Assembly: GCA_037693485.1 (NCBI GenBank)
Contig: CM075353.1
Location: 10,001-74,000, forward strand
DNA length: 64,000 nt
Direction of reading: 5' to 3'
Origin: Kitagawia praeruptora
Taxonomy: Eukaryota > Streptophyta > Magnoliopsida > Apiales > Apiaceae
Positions within the stretch are counted from its first letter, which is position 1. Each line of letters begins with the position of its first letter. Below are positions 1-11,104 of the stretch, one piece after another. A program made the position numbers and the translations under genes. Under the pieces are notes generated by a model. It saw only the letters and a list, made by a program, of their open reading frames with translations. It had not been told where the DNA came from and ran no database searches.

Positions 1-1
1 T

Positions 2-106
2 CAAGAATTTTCAAAGGATCAAGTCGAATTTGCTATTGAGCAGTTGTATGGAGGAGTGAGTGAGCAGGTGGAAGAGAGAGCATGTTTTCTTATCAATTCC
101 AAATGA
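2..106 (+). CDS. LINE copy 1 ORF1, C-terminal 34 codons
   Basis: Open frame from the window edge to a TGA at 104-106. The segment FAIEQLYG aligns with the C-terminal FAVEQLFG of LINE copy 2 ORF1 and FALEQLFG of copy 3, which identifies this as the end of the DUF4283-type ORF1 protein, the RNA-binding partner of ORF2. The stop codon overlaps the ORF2 start as ATGA at 103-106, the same arrangement as in copies 2 and 3. The zinc knuckle and DUF4283 region would lie outside the window. Confidence 0.75.
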   Translation, partial: QEFSKDQVEFAIEQLYGGVSEQVEERACFLINSK

Positions 107-3100
107 ATAGTATTGCTTGTTGGAATGTTCGAGGTTTCAATCAACCTTTTAAAAGCAAAGAGGTTCGTAATTTAATTAGAGAGAATGAGATTGGGCTTTG
201 TTGCATTTTGGAAACTCATGTATCAAAGAGAAAAATGAATTCAGTTTTTACTCGTTTATTTCGAGATTGGAAGTGGACTTCTAATTCAGACTTATGTCTC
301 AAAGGTAGTCGAATTGTTATAGGGTGGGATGACTCTGTTTTTGAGTTGATGTCGATGTTTAGTACGGATCAGGTTATCCATTGTTTGGTCTCGGATAAAA
401 GATCTAGTGTGCATTTCTTTTGTTCCTTTGTTTATGCGGCAAATGACCACATTCCAAGACGTAAATTGTGGCATTCTATTGAAGTTTTTAGTCAGCTAGT
501 AGGAGAATCTCCCTGGATGATTTTGGGGGATTTTAATGCTACGCTTCATCTGGAAGAAACAGTGGGAGGGGTTATTGGGAGGTCCCCTGCTATGGAAGAA
601 TTCAGAGAGTGTATTTCTAAGGTCGAGATGATGGACTTACATTTTTCAGGGATGCGGTTCACTTGGTCTGGATCTCCTCAAGGGGTTGGAGTGGTTAAAA
701 AGCTAGATCGAGCTCTTGTTAATGGGTCTTTCCAAACTAAATTCCCATCAGCAAAAGTTCGATTTCTAGCTCCGGGAACAAGCGACCATAGTCCTATTGT
801 TGTTGAGATAAATCAGGGTGTGGTTATTCGAAGGAAATATGCTTTTAAGTTTCAGAATTTCCTAACTAATCGCACTAATTTTCTTAGCCTTATTCAGCAG
901 TGTTGGAATAACCAGGTGGGAGGTGTGAGGATGTTCAGACTAGTCCAGAAGTTAAAAAGGCTGAAACCTGTCTTGCGTCATGAAGCTTGGGCTGCTGGGA
1001 ACTTATGTAACAAGGTTAAAGAATTAAAAGATGATTTGGTTAGTGTGCAGATGGCAAGGGACTGTGACCCTCTAAATGAGACTGTCAAACGGGAGGAGGC
1101 AAGAATTTCGAGGGCGTATAGGGAAGCAGCTTTGGAGGAAGAACGTATGCTTAAACAAAAATCAAAGATACATTGGCTTAATGTTGGGGATCAGAATAAT
1201 AAGTTTTTTCACAAAAGTATTCAGGTCAAGAGGAATAAGAACAGGATTTCTTCAATCTTAAATGGTCAAGGGGATCGTATTGAAGGGGAGTCCATGGTTA
1301 ATCATTTTATATCCTTCTATAAAGATTTACTTGGGACCAAATCGGTGTGCACTAGTATAGAGGGATTGAGTGAGATGTTTGATAAGAAAGTTCCTGCTGA
1401 TATGGGTGCAGAAATGCTTAAAGAGGTGACTACAGAAGAGATTAAAGAGGTGGTGTTTGCTATGGGGGATGATAAGGCATCTGGTCCGGATGGGTATTCC
1501 GCTAAGTTTTTCAAGTCTGCCTGGACAGTAGTTGGGGAGGATTTTTGTAAAGCAGTGCAAGAATTTTTCAGAAGTGGTAAGCTATTAAAGGAGGTTAATG
1601 CTACTCTTATAGCTCTAATTCCTAAAGTTGAAAGTCCTGAACGAGTGGGGGAATTTAGACCCATTGCTTTATGTAATGTGGTGTATAAATGTATTTCAAA
1701 AATTTTGGCAAATAGGATTAAGGGATCGTTGGACAGTATAATTGATGATAATCAGAATGCCTTCATTCCGGGTAGGAGAATTAGTGATAACATTCTCTTG
1801 ACTCAGGAGCTGCTTAGAAATTATCATCGAGATAAAGGGGTTCCTAGGTGTGCTTTCAAGGTTGACATCAAAAAAGCCTATGATAGTGTCAATTGGGATT
1901 TTCTGTTTGAAGCTTTATATTTGTTCGGGTTTCCGGAGAGAATGATTGCCTGGATTAGAGAATGTGTTTCGACTCCGTCCTACTCTGTCATTGTGAATGG
2001 TGAGGCTGTTGGTTTTTTTAAAGGGGAAAAGGGTCTCAGGCAAGGAGATCCGCTTTCTCCTTATCTTTTTACTATTGTAATGCAGGTTTTATCCATTATT
2101 TTAAGGAAAAGAATTGAGGAAGATGGAGGTTTTAAGTTTCACAGGAAGTGTGATATTCAGAAAATAGCTCATCTCTGTTTTGCGGACGATTTATTTCTGT
2201 TTTCACATGGGGATCCCTGGTCAGTTCAGATTTTGAGGGATTCGTTGGATGAATTCGGTGAAGCTTCTGGTTTGTGGCCTAATGAGTCTAAAAGTAGCAT
2301 GTTTTTCTGCAATGTTCCTCGGGATAGTAGAGTTATCATTAAGGGTATTATGAAGTTTGAAGTTGGTGTGCTCCCTGTGAAGTACTTGGGGGTGCCTTTG
2401 ATTTCAACAAGACTATGGCACGCGGACTGTGTCTCTCTTATTGATCAGGTGAAAAGTAGAATTCAGAGTTGGCAAAATAGATGGCTTTCTTTTGCTGGTA
2501 GATTACAGTTGGCTGTGTCGGTCCTTTCTTCGATGCAGGTTTATTGGGCTTCGGTGTTTATTTTGCCGGTTTCAGTTTCGAAGGAAATTGAGAAAATGAT
2601 CAGGAATTTTATATGGAGTGGGGTCGAGTTAGTTCATGGTAAGGCTAAGGTGGCTTGGAGAGATGTTTGTCGTCCAAAGCAAGAAGGGGGGCTGGGCATT
2701 AGGCCTCTTACTGCTTGGAATAAAGCCCTTATGGCGTTTCATATTTGGAGTGTTGTTTCAAATAGACAGTCTTTATGGGTTCGCTGGATTCACACATATA
2801 GACTTCGAGGAAGGAGTATTTGGCAAATTAAAATAGCTTGGGATGCCTCTGCTAGCTGGAAGAGAATTTTAAATTTGCGAGGGGAGTTCAGGAGGTTCTT
2901 TAAAATGGAAGTAGGGGATGGCAGGAGGATTTTTTTCTGGCATGATTCTTGGGCTACGGATAGATCTTTGTCTGATCGTTTCACTATGAGAGAGATAGTG
3001 TCCTTGGGTTTTTCTGAATTGGATAAGGTTGCAGATTTTGGGGTTGCTGGCTATGTGGAATGGCCTCATGGGGTACTTTTGAAGTGGCCAGAGTTGGGGG

Positions 3101-3773
3101 GTAAGGTTATTCGAATCCAGACTTCTCGATTGGATAGAGCAGTTTGGGTGTCAAGGGATGGGAATTTGGGTCCGTTCCAATCCAGTATTTCCTGGAATGA
3201 TTTTCGTGAGGTTCACCCGGTTGTTGAATGGTATCATCTAGTCTGGTTTTCGAATCTTATACCTAAGCATTCGTTTATTCTGTGGTTAGCAATTAGGAGA
3301 AAGTTGTTGACTCAGGATAGAAGGCAACTATGGCAGGTGGGGGATGATTTTTTTGCCCTTTTTGCAGGGGTCAAAGAGACTCGGTCGATCATCTATTCTT
3401 TAATTGCAATTTTCCACGAGAAGTGCTCAGGTTTTTCTTCAGGAAAGGGGTCATTATTCCGGAGGAGATGACCTGGGACCAGATCATTTCTTATGCAGCA
3501 GCTAGATGGAAAGGTAAGGGTCTTGGTGCCATAGTTAATAAATTAGTGCTTGGGTCACTTATTTATTTTATTTGGCAAGAAAGAAATTTGAGATTATTTC
3601 AATCTCAACATAGATCTTTGGCCCAGGTTATTGGTTTAATTCATGAGGCTGTTCGATTTAAAATTATGAATTTTAAGGTTAAGCATAACAGTCGAGTTGA
3701 TGGAATTATGAAGGCTTGGGATGTGCCTTTAGACTTGAATTCAAACCAAAATGGAGGGAGATTTTTGCTGTAG
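103..3773 (+). pseudogene. LINE copy 1 ORF2: endonuclease-reverse transcriptase, one frameshift
   Basis: L1-type ORF2 polyprotein. An AP-endonuclease-like domain comes first (CWNVRG, LETH, GDFNA, KLDRAL, SDHSP). Next is a non-LTR reverse transcriptase with PIALCNVVYKCISKILANRI, a QGDPLSPYLF motif and catalytic FADD, and last the zf-RVT region. The start is placed at ATG 103 rather than 82 because copies 2 and 3 begin at the equivalent codon, where ATGA overlaps the ORF1 stop. A run of seven T at 3348-3354 lacks one base compared with the frame encoding the CxxC...H...C zinc motif. The frame therefore shifts there and terminates early at 3471, while the homologous C-terminus continues in another frame to 3773. 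The protein is otherwise intact, so this is a recent lesion or possibly a homopolymer sequencing error. Confidence 0.9.
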
Positions 3774-4748
3774 GTTTGCTGGTATTCAGTTTTGGTTTGT
3801 GTTCAATCAATTGTTGGTTTGTAGGGGTCCTGGTGGGGGGTTTTATGCAGTGTGTTTTCTGCATGTCTCTTATTGGTATAGTTGGCTTATTGTTTTAAGG
3901 TTGGGGTTTGTTCTGGGGAGAAGCATAGGGTCATTTGTTTGCAGCCCCAACACTCTATTAAATTTAATAGTCGTGTTTGTCATGTGCTTGAAGTCTGGAA
4001 TGTTACTTCAGAATTACACTCTTGTTTGGGGTCGGGGTGAAGTGGGTGTCAAAGGTGTAGTGTTGCAGCTGGGTTCATTCTATGTGGCGCAGAGTTTCTT
4101 GCAGTGGAGGAATTGTAGAAGGGGTATGCTGCTGCAATGCTTTGGTCAGAGTTATAGATCCGGGAGAATTATTTTTTGCCTGGAGGTCTTTTGCTTGATT
4201 ATTAATTATTGTTGGGTTAGAGAGAAAAGGTCCTTCTTTAAGCTTCATTTTTTCAAAGTTTGGAAAATTCCATGGGGGGTATTCGACCATGGGGTGTTTT
4301 TAAGAATGGGTGAGCTTGGAAATTTTTTGCAGGTGGGTACATGGAATGGTTTAGTGGGCACCAAGTTGTGTGAGTGGGGAGTTTTTTTTCAAAAGTAGGC
4401 ATTTGGTTGGTATAATCTTCATGATTATTCTTGCCCCTCTTTTGTCATCAATAGCATGTGGATGGTGGGCCTCTGAAGATTCTTGTTTGTTTTTTATTGA
4501 TCGTTTAGTCCAGCAAAGCTTAGGGAGCATTAATTTAAGTGTTTGTGGTTTTGTTTTCCTTCTTGGTGGCCCGCACATATTGTGGGTTACTAGTGTGTGT
4601 TTGTCTTTGTTTCTAGTTTCCTTATTTGATTTCCTTTGGAGTTTGTTCCATTGGAATGATTTTTCTTGGCCTTGAGTTTTTTTACTCTTGGTTTGTATAT
4701 TTGTTTATTTTATATAAAATTCCACGAGGCTAAGCCTCATTTACCCCG
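3774..4748 (+). other. LINE copy 1 3' UTR (T/G-rich) with terminal hairpin
   Basis: About 975 bases rich in T and G and poor in A, with no credible gene. The last 110 bases are conserved in all copies: a block around CCTTTGGAGTTTGTTCCATT, a CTTGAG...CTCTTGG partial inverted repeat, then the 13-nt hairpin GAGGC-TAA-GCCTC at 4726-4738 followed by ATTTACC and the poly(A). Such a 3' structure is the expected recognition site for the element's own reverse transcriptase. That role is inferred. Confidence 0.75.
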
Positions 4749-4767
4749 AAAAAAAAAAAAAAAAAAA

Positions 4768-5094
4768 CCCTAAACCCTAAACCCTAAACCCTAAACCCTA
4801 AACCCTAAACCCTAAACCCTAAACCCTAAACCCTAAACCCTAAACCCTAAACCCTAGAACCCTAAACCCTAGAACCCTAAACCCTAGACCCTAAACCCTA
4901 GACCCTAAAACCCTAAACCCTAAACCCTAAACCCTAAACCCTAAACCCTAAACCCTAAACCCTAAACCCTAAACCCTAAACCCTAAACCCTAAACCCTAA
5001 ACCCTAAACCCTAAACCCTAAACCCTAAACCCTAAACCCTAAACCCTAAACCCTAAACCCTAAACCCTAAACCCTAAACCCTAAACCCCAAACC
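4768..5094 (+). repeat. Telomeric array 1, (CCCTAAA)n
   Basis: 327 bases of almost perfect plant telomeric heptamer, with a few CCCTAGAA and CCCTAGA variants near 4853-4905 and one CCCCAAA at the right end. It joins the poly(A) of LINE copy 1 to the 5' end of LINE copy 2 with no other sequence between them. It is the purest of the five arrays. Confidence 0.97.
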
Positions 5095-5204
5095 GGTTCA
5101 GATGCTTAGTTTTTCTCTCTTCTCTCTCCTCTTTAGTGGCGGCTTCAAAAATCCCATTACTTTGATCAATTTTTTTCTGGTTTTCTTTGTTTTTTGCATC
5201 TGAA
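5095..5204 (+). promoter_or_regulatory. LINE copy 2 5' UTR / putative internal promoter
   Basis: 110 pyrimidine-rich bases between telomeric array 1 and the ORF1 start. In complete LINEs this position carries the internal promoter. No core motif is clear here, so the role rests on position alone. Confidence 0.4.
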
Positions 5205-7463
5205 ATGCCCTCCTCTAATTCTTATAATCCTTATAGTCGTGTTCATAGAAATAATTCGAGAGTAATTGGAGAAAAAACCCAGATTTTGACCAAAGATGGG
5301 TTGAAAGCTATTGGGCCTTACGGTGCTTTTAAGAAAAAATCAAATCTGGGTAGAGGTGCGATGGAGTTTAATAAGCTCGAAGATTTGGTATCTGGAAGTC
5401 AGATGACATCTAGCAACAAAGATGAGTTTCAAAAGTCAGAGGCCCATCGAATTGATTCCATCAAATTCTCTACATCTCACTCTAAGGCGATTCAATCGGG
5501 TCTAGGGATAGGAGCTCTAGATCAAGAGGTGATTGTGGAGTCGGTAAAGGGAGATGAGGTGAGTGGGATTGATGAAAATAGGTCAGGGAGAAGAAATGAT
5601 TCAGAAATGGTGGTCAATGGGAATGAGGATACCAATGGAGGTCGAGATGCAAGTTTTCCTACGATTTGGAGAACTGGGTCTACAGATATGGAAAGAAATT
5701 CAAGCGGAAATATGTTTATGGGTGAAGATGGGTATAAAGAGAATAAAAATCTTAATTCTAGGGGAGTGCCCACAACCCGTTTGACATTTGGTCGCACAGA
5801 AGGTAATTCGAAATTTGGGGCCAATTTTGAGGATGTATCTGGTAAAGAAGAGAGCAAAAAACCTTGGGCTCAGATCCTGAAACCAAAGAAAGGTCCTGGG
5901 CGTATGAATTTTGAATATCATCTTCCAGAAATTTCTGAAGGCAAGATTGTGATTAAGCCACCGTTGAGTGTGGATATTCAAGGGAGGGAACCATGGAAGA
6001 ACTGCTTAGTAGGATACTTCTTTGAAAAAAGAATTGCTTTTCATAAAATGGAAGCTCTGGCAAATCGAAGGTGGAAGAATAGAGGTCTAAACGAGGTTAT
6101 TATGAATGATGATGGTTTTTTCTTCTTCAAATTTGGTTGTGAGGAGGACCTCATTCAAATTCTCGAGGAAGATGTGTGTTTGTTTGAAGGGAAGCCTCTT
6201 ATTTTACAAAGATGGCATTCTCAAATCATTTTATCAAAGGATGTACCAAAAACAATTCCGTTATGGGTTAAAATTTTTAATATTCCTTTGCAATATTGGA
6301 ATTGTCAAGGCTTAAGTAGGATTGGAAGTGGAGTTGGAAATATTTTAATGGCTGATGGTTTGACTGAAAAGATGTGTAGACATGCTTCGGGAAGATTGAG
6401 TTTTGCAAAATTGTTGATAGAGGTTGATGCTAATAAACCTTTACCTGAGAAATTATATGTTCATATCCCGCATGATGAATTTCTGGAATCAAGAGAGGTG
6501 ATTTTGAGAGTGGATTATCCGTGGCATCCTTCTTGGTGTCCCATGTGTGTGATTTCTGGCCACAATATTCACAACTGTCCACTGAACGCTGTTCAAAAAA
6601 ATAATTCCCAGGTCATTGGAGAAGCATCAGAGTTCAGTGAAAAGGATGCGTTTATTCGAGTTCAGAAGAAAGGGAAAGGAAAGGGGAAGACTGATTTAGA
6701 TAATGCGAAAATAGGGGATCGAGTAGAAGGAGTATCTGTTGGTGGTTTTGTTAAGCCGAATCAATCCTCTTTTGCCTATGTGAATCGTGGGGGCAGAACA
6801 TCTGGAAATTCAGGGCGGAAAAATTATAGAGGGGAGACATCAGGTGCTAGAAAGGATAGTGGTTTTGCTGGTTATAAGGGTAATTTTGTTCACAAAAAAG
6901 GTCCTGTAGGGAGTCAGGGTGGTGTCTTAATTAAGAATAAGTTTGATGTGCTTAGGGGAGAGCAAGGGATGGAGGAGGATTTATCAAAAATTGAGGATGC
7001 ATTCCATTTTACTGATGCAGTCAATAAAGCAGTTAGTACCAGTAATAAGCAGGATTTGCAAGGAGATTTTATAGTTGCTTCTCAACAGGAGGATGTTTCT
7101 CTGGCGTTGAACTCAAGAGTACTAGAATACTTAGAACAGGGGAGCAAGTTATCTACCAAGCAGATTGAAATTATGGAAGATGCAATTACGGTTAGAGAAT
7201 CTAAATGGGGTGATAGAGTCTTTCAGGAGGAAGTAGGTCTGTGTACTACTAATTCAGAAGCGGATGTGGAATCGGATGAGGGTGATATGGGTCAGTTCAT
7301 GGTTCTCGATGCTACAAAGGATCCTATTCCAGAACAATGTTTAGAAGGAATTATTGAGTCTGATTCGTCGAGGGAGAACGAAAAGTTTGCAGTAGAACAG
7401 CTATTTGGGGAGAGTATGCTGGAGGTTTGTAAGGAAGGTCCTTCTAAAGTTGTTTCTCAATGA
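5205..7463 (+). CDS. LINE copy 2 ORF1 protein (DUF4283-like, CCHC zinc knuckle)
   Basis: 752-residue RNA-binding/chaperone-type protein expected to coat LINE RNA. The first ATG in frame is at 5205 (start MPSSNSYN). Residues 1-210 are polar and low-complexity. A DUF4283-like domain follows at about 217-440 (VDIQG, VGYFFEKR, FFFFKF, LWVKIFNIP, LADGLT-type blocks). A zinc knuckle C-x2-C-x4-H-x4-C lies at about 443-457, and the tail is long, basic then acidic, ending in FAVEQLFG. This layout is standard for plant L1 ORF1. The stop TGA overlaps the ORF2 ATG as ATGA at 7460-7463, suggesting ORF2 is translated by termination and reinitiation. No Myb/telobox-binding or other obvious telomere-binding domain was seen. 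Confidence 0.9.
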   Translation: MPSSNSYNPYSRVHRNNSRVIGEKTQILTKDGLKAIGPYGAFKKKSNLGRGAMEFNKLEDLVSGSQMTSSNKDEFQKSEAHRIDSIKFSTSHSKAIQSGLGIGALDQEVIVESVKGDEVSGIDENRSGRRNDSEMVVNGNEDTNGGRDASFPTIWRTGSTDMERNSSGNMFMGEDGYKENKNLNSRGVPTTRLTFGRTEGNSKFGANFEDVSGKEESKKPWAQILKPKKGPGRMNFEYHLPEISEGKIVIKPPLSVDIQGREPWKNCLVGYFFEKRIAFHKMEALANRRWKNRGLNEVIMNDDGFFFFKFGCEEDLIQILEEDVCLFEGKPLILQRWHSQIILSKDVPKTIPLWVKIFNIPLQYWNCQGLSRIGSGVGNILMADGLTEKMCRHASGRLSFAKLLIEVDANKPLPEKLYVHIPHDEFLESREVILRVDYPWHPSWCPMCVISGHNIHNCPLNAVQKNNSQVIGEASEFSEKDAFIRVQKKGKGKGKTDLDNAKIGDRVEGVSVGGFVKPNQSSFAYVNRGGRTSGNSGRKNYRGETSGARKDSGFAGYKGNFVHKKGPVGSQGGVLIKNKFDVLRGEQGMEEDLSKIEDAFHFTDAVNKAVSTSNKQDLQGDFIVASQQEDVSLALNSRVLEYLEQGSKLSTKQIEIMEDAITVRESKWGDRVFQEEVGLCTTNSEADVESDEGDMGQFMVLDATKDPIPEQCLEGIIESDSSRENEKFAVEQLFGESMLEVCKEGPSKVVSQ

Positions 7464-10400
7464 GTAGTATTTTTTGCTGGAATATTAGGGGCTTCAATCA
7501 GCCTTTTAAACGGAAAGAAGTAAGAGATTTGATTCGGTTGAATGGAATTGGGTTATGTGCAATTTTAGAAACTCATGTTGCAAAGAAAAATGTTGAAGCA
7601 GTTTTTAATAAATTGTTTCATAGATGGCAGTGGACGTCTAATAAGGATGACTGTGAGAAGGGGTGCCGTATAGTGCTTGGGTGGGATTCTAGTCATTTCG
7701 ATGTAATGATTATGTTCTCTACTAATCAGGTGCTGCATTGCCTAGTAAAACAAATCGATAGTGGTAAGTATTTTCATTGTTCGGTAGTGTATGCAGCGAA
7801 TGATCATGTGCCTCGTCGTAATTTGTGGCATTCGTTGGAGGTTTATAGTCAGTTGGTAGGGGATTCTCCATGGATTGTGTTAGGAGATTTTAATGCTATT
7901 CTCATGGAGTCGGAATGTGCAGGTGGAGTTTTAAGTAATCCCTCTTCTATGAATGAATTCCGTAATTGTGTGATGAATATTGAGGTTATGGATTTACACT
8001 ATGGAGGAATGCAATTCACGTGGTCGGGTAGCCCTCATGGTATTGGAGTAGTTAAGAAGCTTGATAGAGTGCTTGTGAACTCCTCTTTCACTGCTGGGTT
8101 TACAGGAGTGAAAGTTACGTTTCTTGCTCGAGGAACTAGTGATCATAGCCCGAGTTTAGTTCAGTTTGGGGTTGTTCAGAGAAAGAAGAAAAGCTCTTTT
8201 CGTTTTCAGAATTTCTTAGCTTATCGGAGTAACTTTGTTGACCTGGTCAGATCAAATTGGGGTGCTCAAGTTAGAGGTTTTAAGATGTACAAGTTAGTCC
8301 AGAATTTAAAAAAACTGAAGCCTATTTTTCGTGGAGCAGCCTGGTCATCAGGTAATTTGTCAGAAAGGGTTGATATTTTGAAGATTAATTTGATGCAAAT
8401 TCAAAAGGATCTGGATAGTGACCCTTTTAATGAGGTGCTTAGAACTCATGAAGCTAGATGTCTTCGGGATTACAGAGAAGCAGCTTTGGAGGAGGAGAGG
8501 TTGCTCAAGCAAAATTTGAAAGTGCATTGGCTTAAAGTGGGTGACCAGAACAATAAATATTTCCATAAGAGCATGCAAGTGAAGAAAAATAGGAGTCGAA
8601 TTTCTACGATTCTTAATGACGAAGGGGATGAAGTCAGGGATCAAGAGTTGAATGGTCAATTTGTGTCTTTTTACAAAAATCTGTTGGGGACAAAAGATAA
8701 GTGCGATAGGATCCAAGGTCTTGAAAACTGGACTTCGAAAGTTCTACAGCACAGAGTTCCTGATTTGATCAAAGAGGTTTCTGATGAGGAGATTAAAATG
8801 GCCATGTTTAATATTGGTGATGATAAAGCTCCGGGTCCAGATGGATACACTTCTCGTTTTTTTAAAAGTGCGTGGAGTGTGATTGGCAAGGATGTTTGTA
8901 CGGCTGTTAAAGAATTTTTCAGTTCGGGTAAACTTTTGAAGGAGGTTAATGCTTCTCTTATTTCGCTCATTCCGAAAGTCCAAAATCCGCAGGTGGTGGG
9001 TAATTATAGGCCTATTGCTCTTTGCAATGTCATTTACAAGTGTATCTCTAAGATCCTAGCTAATAGGATTAAGGTGTGTCTGGATGATATTGTTGATCCT
9101 ACGCAGAATGCTTTTATCCCTGGAAGGAGGATTAGTGATAATATTCTGCTCACTCAGGAGTTATTTAAGAATTATCAAAGGCATAAAGGGCTCCCGAGAT
9201 GCGCTTTTAAAGTTGATATAAAAAAGGCCTACGATAGTGTTAACTGGGTGTTTCTAATTGACCTGCTTCATTTGTTTGGTTTCCCGGACAAAGTTATAGG
9301 GTGGATAAAGGAGTGTGTAACTACTCCCTCGTACTCTATTATTCTGAATGGAGAAGTTCATGGTTTTTTTCCAGGCGAGAAGGGTTTGAGACAAGGAGAT
9401 CCGTTATCTCCTTATCTTTTTACTTTGGTTATGCAGGCTTTGTCATCTATTATCAGGAGGAGGATAGAGTAAGATGGTTGTTTTAAGTATCATCCGAAAT
9501 GTGAGCTTCTTGGGATTACTCACTTGTGTTTTGCAGATGATCTATTTCTCTTCTCTGCTGGAGAGCCCTGGTCAGTTCAAATTCTTAAAGATTCGTTAGA
9601 CGAATTTGGTTCGGTTTCGGGATTGTGGCCTAATGGAGACAAAAGTAATGTGTTTTTTTGTAAAGTTCCGATGTCTAATCAGAGATTGATTAAGAATATC
9701 ATGGGGTTCCAGCAAGGAGTTTTGCCTGTGAAATATCTGGGTGTGCCTCTTATTTCTACTTCGCTTTTTCATGCGGACTGTCTTCCTCTTATTGAGAAAG
9801 TTAAGCTGAGGCTCCTAGAATGGCAGAATAATTGGCTTTCTTTTGCAGGAAGGTTGCAGTTAGCAATCTCTGTTCTATCTTCGATGCAAGTTTATTGGGC
9901 TTCAGTGTTTATTCTCCCGGTTTCAGTTTCTAAGGAAATTGAGAAATTAATCCGGAATTTTATTTGGGGTGGTGCTGACATGGCTAAAGGGAAAGCAAAG
10001 GTTGCGTGGAAGGATGTTTGTTTGCCAAAATCGGAAGGTGGGTTGGGCATTAAACCTCTGTTTCTTTGGAACAAAACGTTAATGGCCTTTCATCTGTGGA
10101 GTGTAGTTGTGAATAGGCAGTCCTTGTGGGTGAAATGGATTCATACATATCGACTTAAAGGCAGAAGTTTCTGGGAAGTTAAAGTTCCTTGGGATGCGTC
10201 TTGGAGTTGGAAGAAAATTCTGTGGCTTAGAGGTGATCTTCGCCCATTTATAAAGCACTGTGTAGGAAATGGTCAGTCAATTCGGTTTTGGTATGATGAT
10301 TGGACTAATTCTGGACCTTTAGTAAACTATTTTTCGACTAGAGAAATATATGCTATGGGTTTATCCGGACTTGAAAAGGTTGCTGACTTCCAAGTTAATG

Positions 10401-11104
10401 GCCACTGGAGGTGGCCTGGTGCCATTTTGGAGAAATTTCCAGATTGTGGAGCAGATGAACCAAGCATTGATCAAACTGTAGAGGATGTAGTGGTTTGGAG
10501 ATCAAGAAACGATAGTAGACATTTATTTAAAACTAGTATTGTTTGGCAGGATCTCAGAGTTCGAGGAATTCAGGTGGAGTGGTATAATTTGGTTTGGTTC
10601 TCGAATTCGATCCCTAAACACTCGTTCATTTTGTGGTTGGCAATTCGCAGAAAGTTGATGACCCAGGACAGAATGCAGATTTGGCAATCGGATAGAGAGC
10701 TTAAATGTGCTTTTTGTCATTCACAGTTGGACTCGGTTGATCATCTTTTCTTTAAGTGCCAGTATAGTGATGCAGTTTTGCAGCATTTCAAGATGAAGGG
10801 CTATTGTAATATTAGCCACAATTCCTGGGAAAACCTGATTCAAAAGGCTGCTAGTACTTGGAAAGGGAAGGGCATAGCTGCTATCGTTAATAAGTTGATC
10901 TTTGGTTCTTTAATTTACTTTCTGTGGCAAGAAAGAAATTGGAGATTGTTTCAGAATTCGAGAAGGACTGGTTATCAACTTATTGTAAGTATTGAAGAAT
11001 CGGTTAGATTGAAAATCATGGGGTTAAAATTGAGAGATAATACTCGAGTTCGAAGAGTGTTGCAAGATTGGGGAATTACTTCGAATTTACTACATTTTTT
11101 ATGA
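7460..11104 (+). pseudogene. LINE copy 2 ORF2: endonuclease-RT, one in-frame nonsense codon
   Basis: 1214-codon ORF2 with AP-endonuclease (CWNIRG, LETH, GDFNA, KLDRVL, SDHSP), reverse transcriptase (LIPKVQNP, QNAFIPGR, KVDIKKAYDSVNW, QGDPLSPYLF, FADD at 9534-9545) and a C-terminal zf-RVT motif C-x2-C-x8-H-x4-C around CAFC...DSVDHLFFKC. A TAA at 9470-9472 interrupts the RT domain a short distance before FADD; the aligned codon in copy 3 is CAG (Gln). Beyond it the same frame stays open to 11104, so this is a single point lesion in an otherwise coding-competent copy. Confidence 0.92.

Larger units (their letters stand above)
1..4767 (+). mobile_element. LINE copy 1 (L1-type, telomere-embedded), 5' part outside window
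   Basis: Non-LTR retrotransposon entering the window inside the end of ORF1. It holds the ORF1 tail, a nearly complete ORF2 with one frameshift, a 3' UTR of about 1 kb, a terminal hairpin and a 19-nt poly(A) (4749-4767) that runs directly into CCCTAAA repeats. It matches LINE copies 2 to 5 of this window along its whole length. The 5' end lies left of the window, so completeness cannot be judged. Confidence 0.93.

Noticed and set aside
4768..5094. CRISPR-like regular repeats
   Set aside because: Contiguous heptamers without spacers. Plant telomeric repeat.
1..5094. The window as the physical chromosome terminus
   Set aside because: LINE copy 1 continues left of position 1, so the terminus is not in the window. 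Only the polarity suggests its direction.
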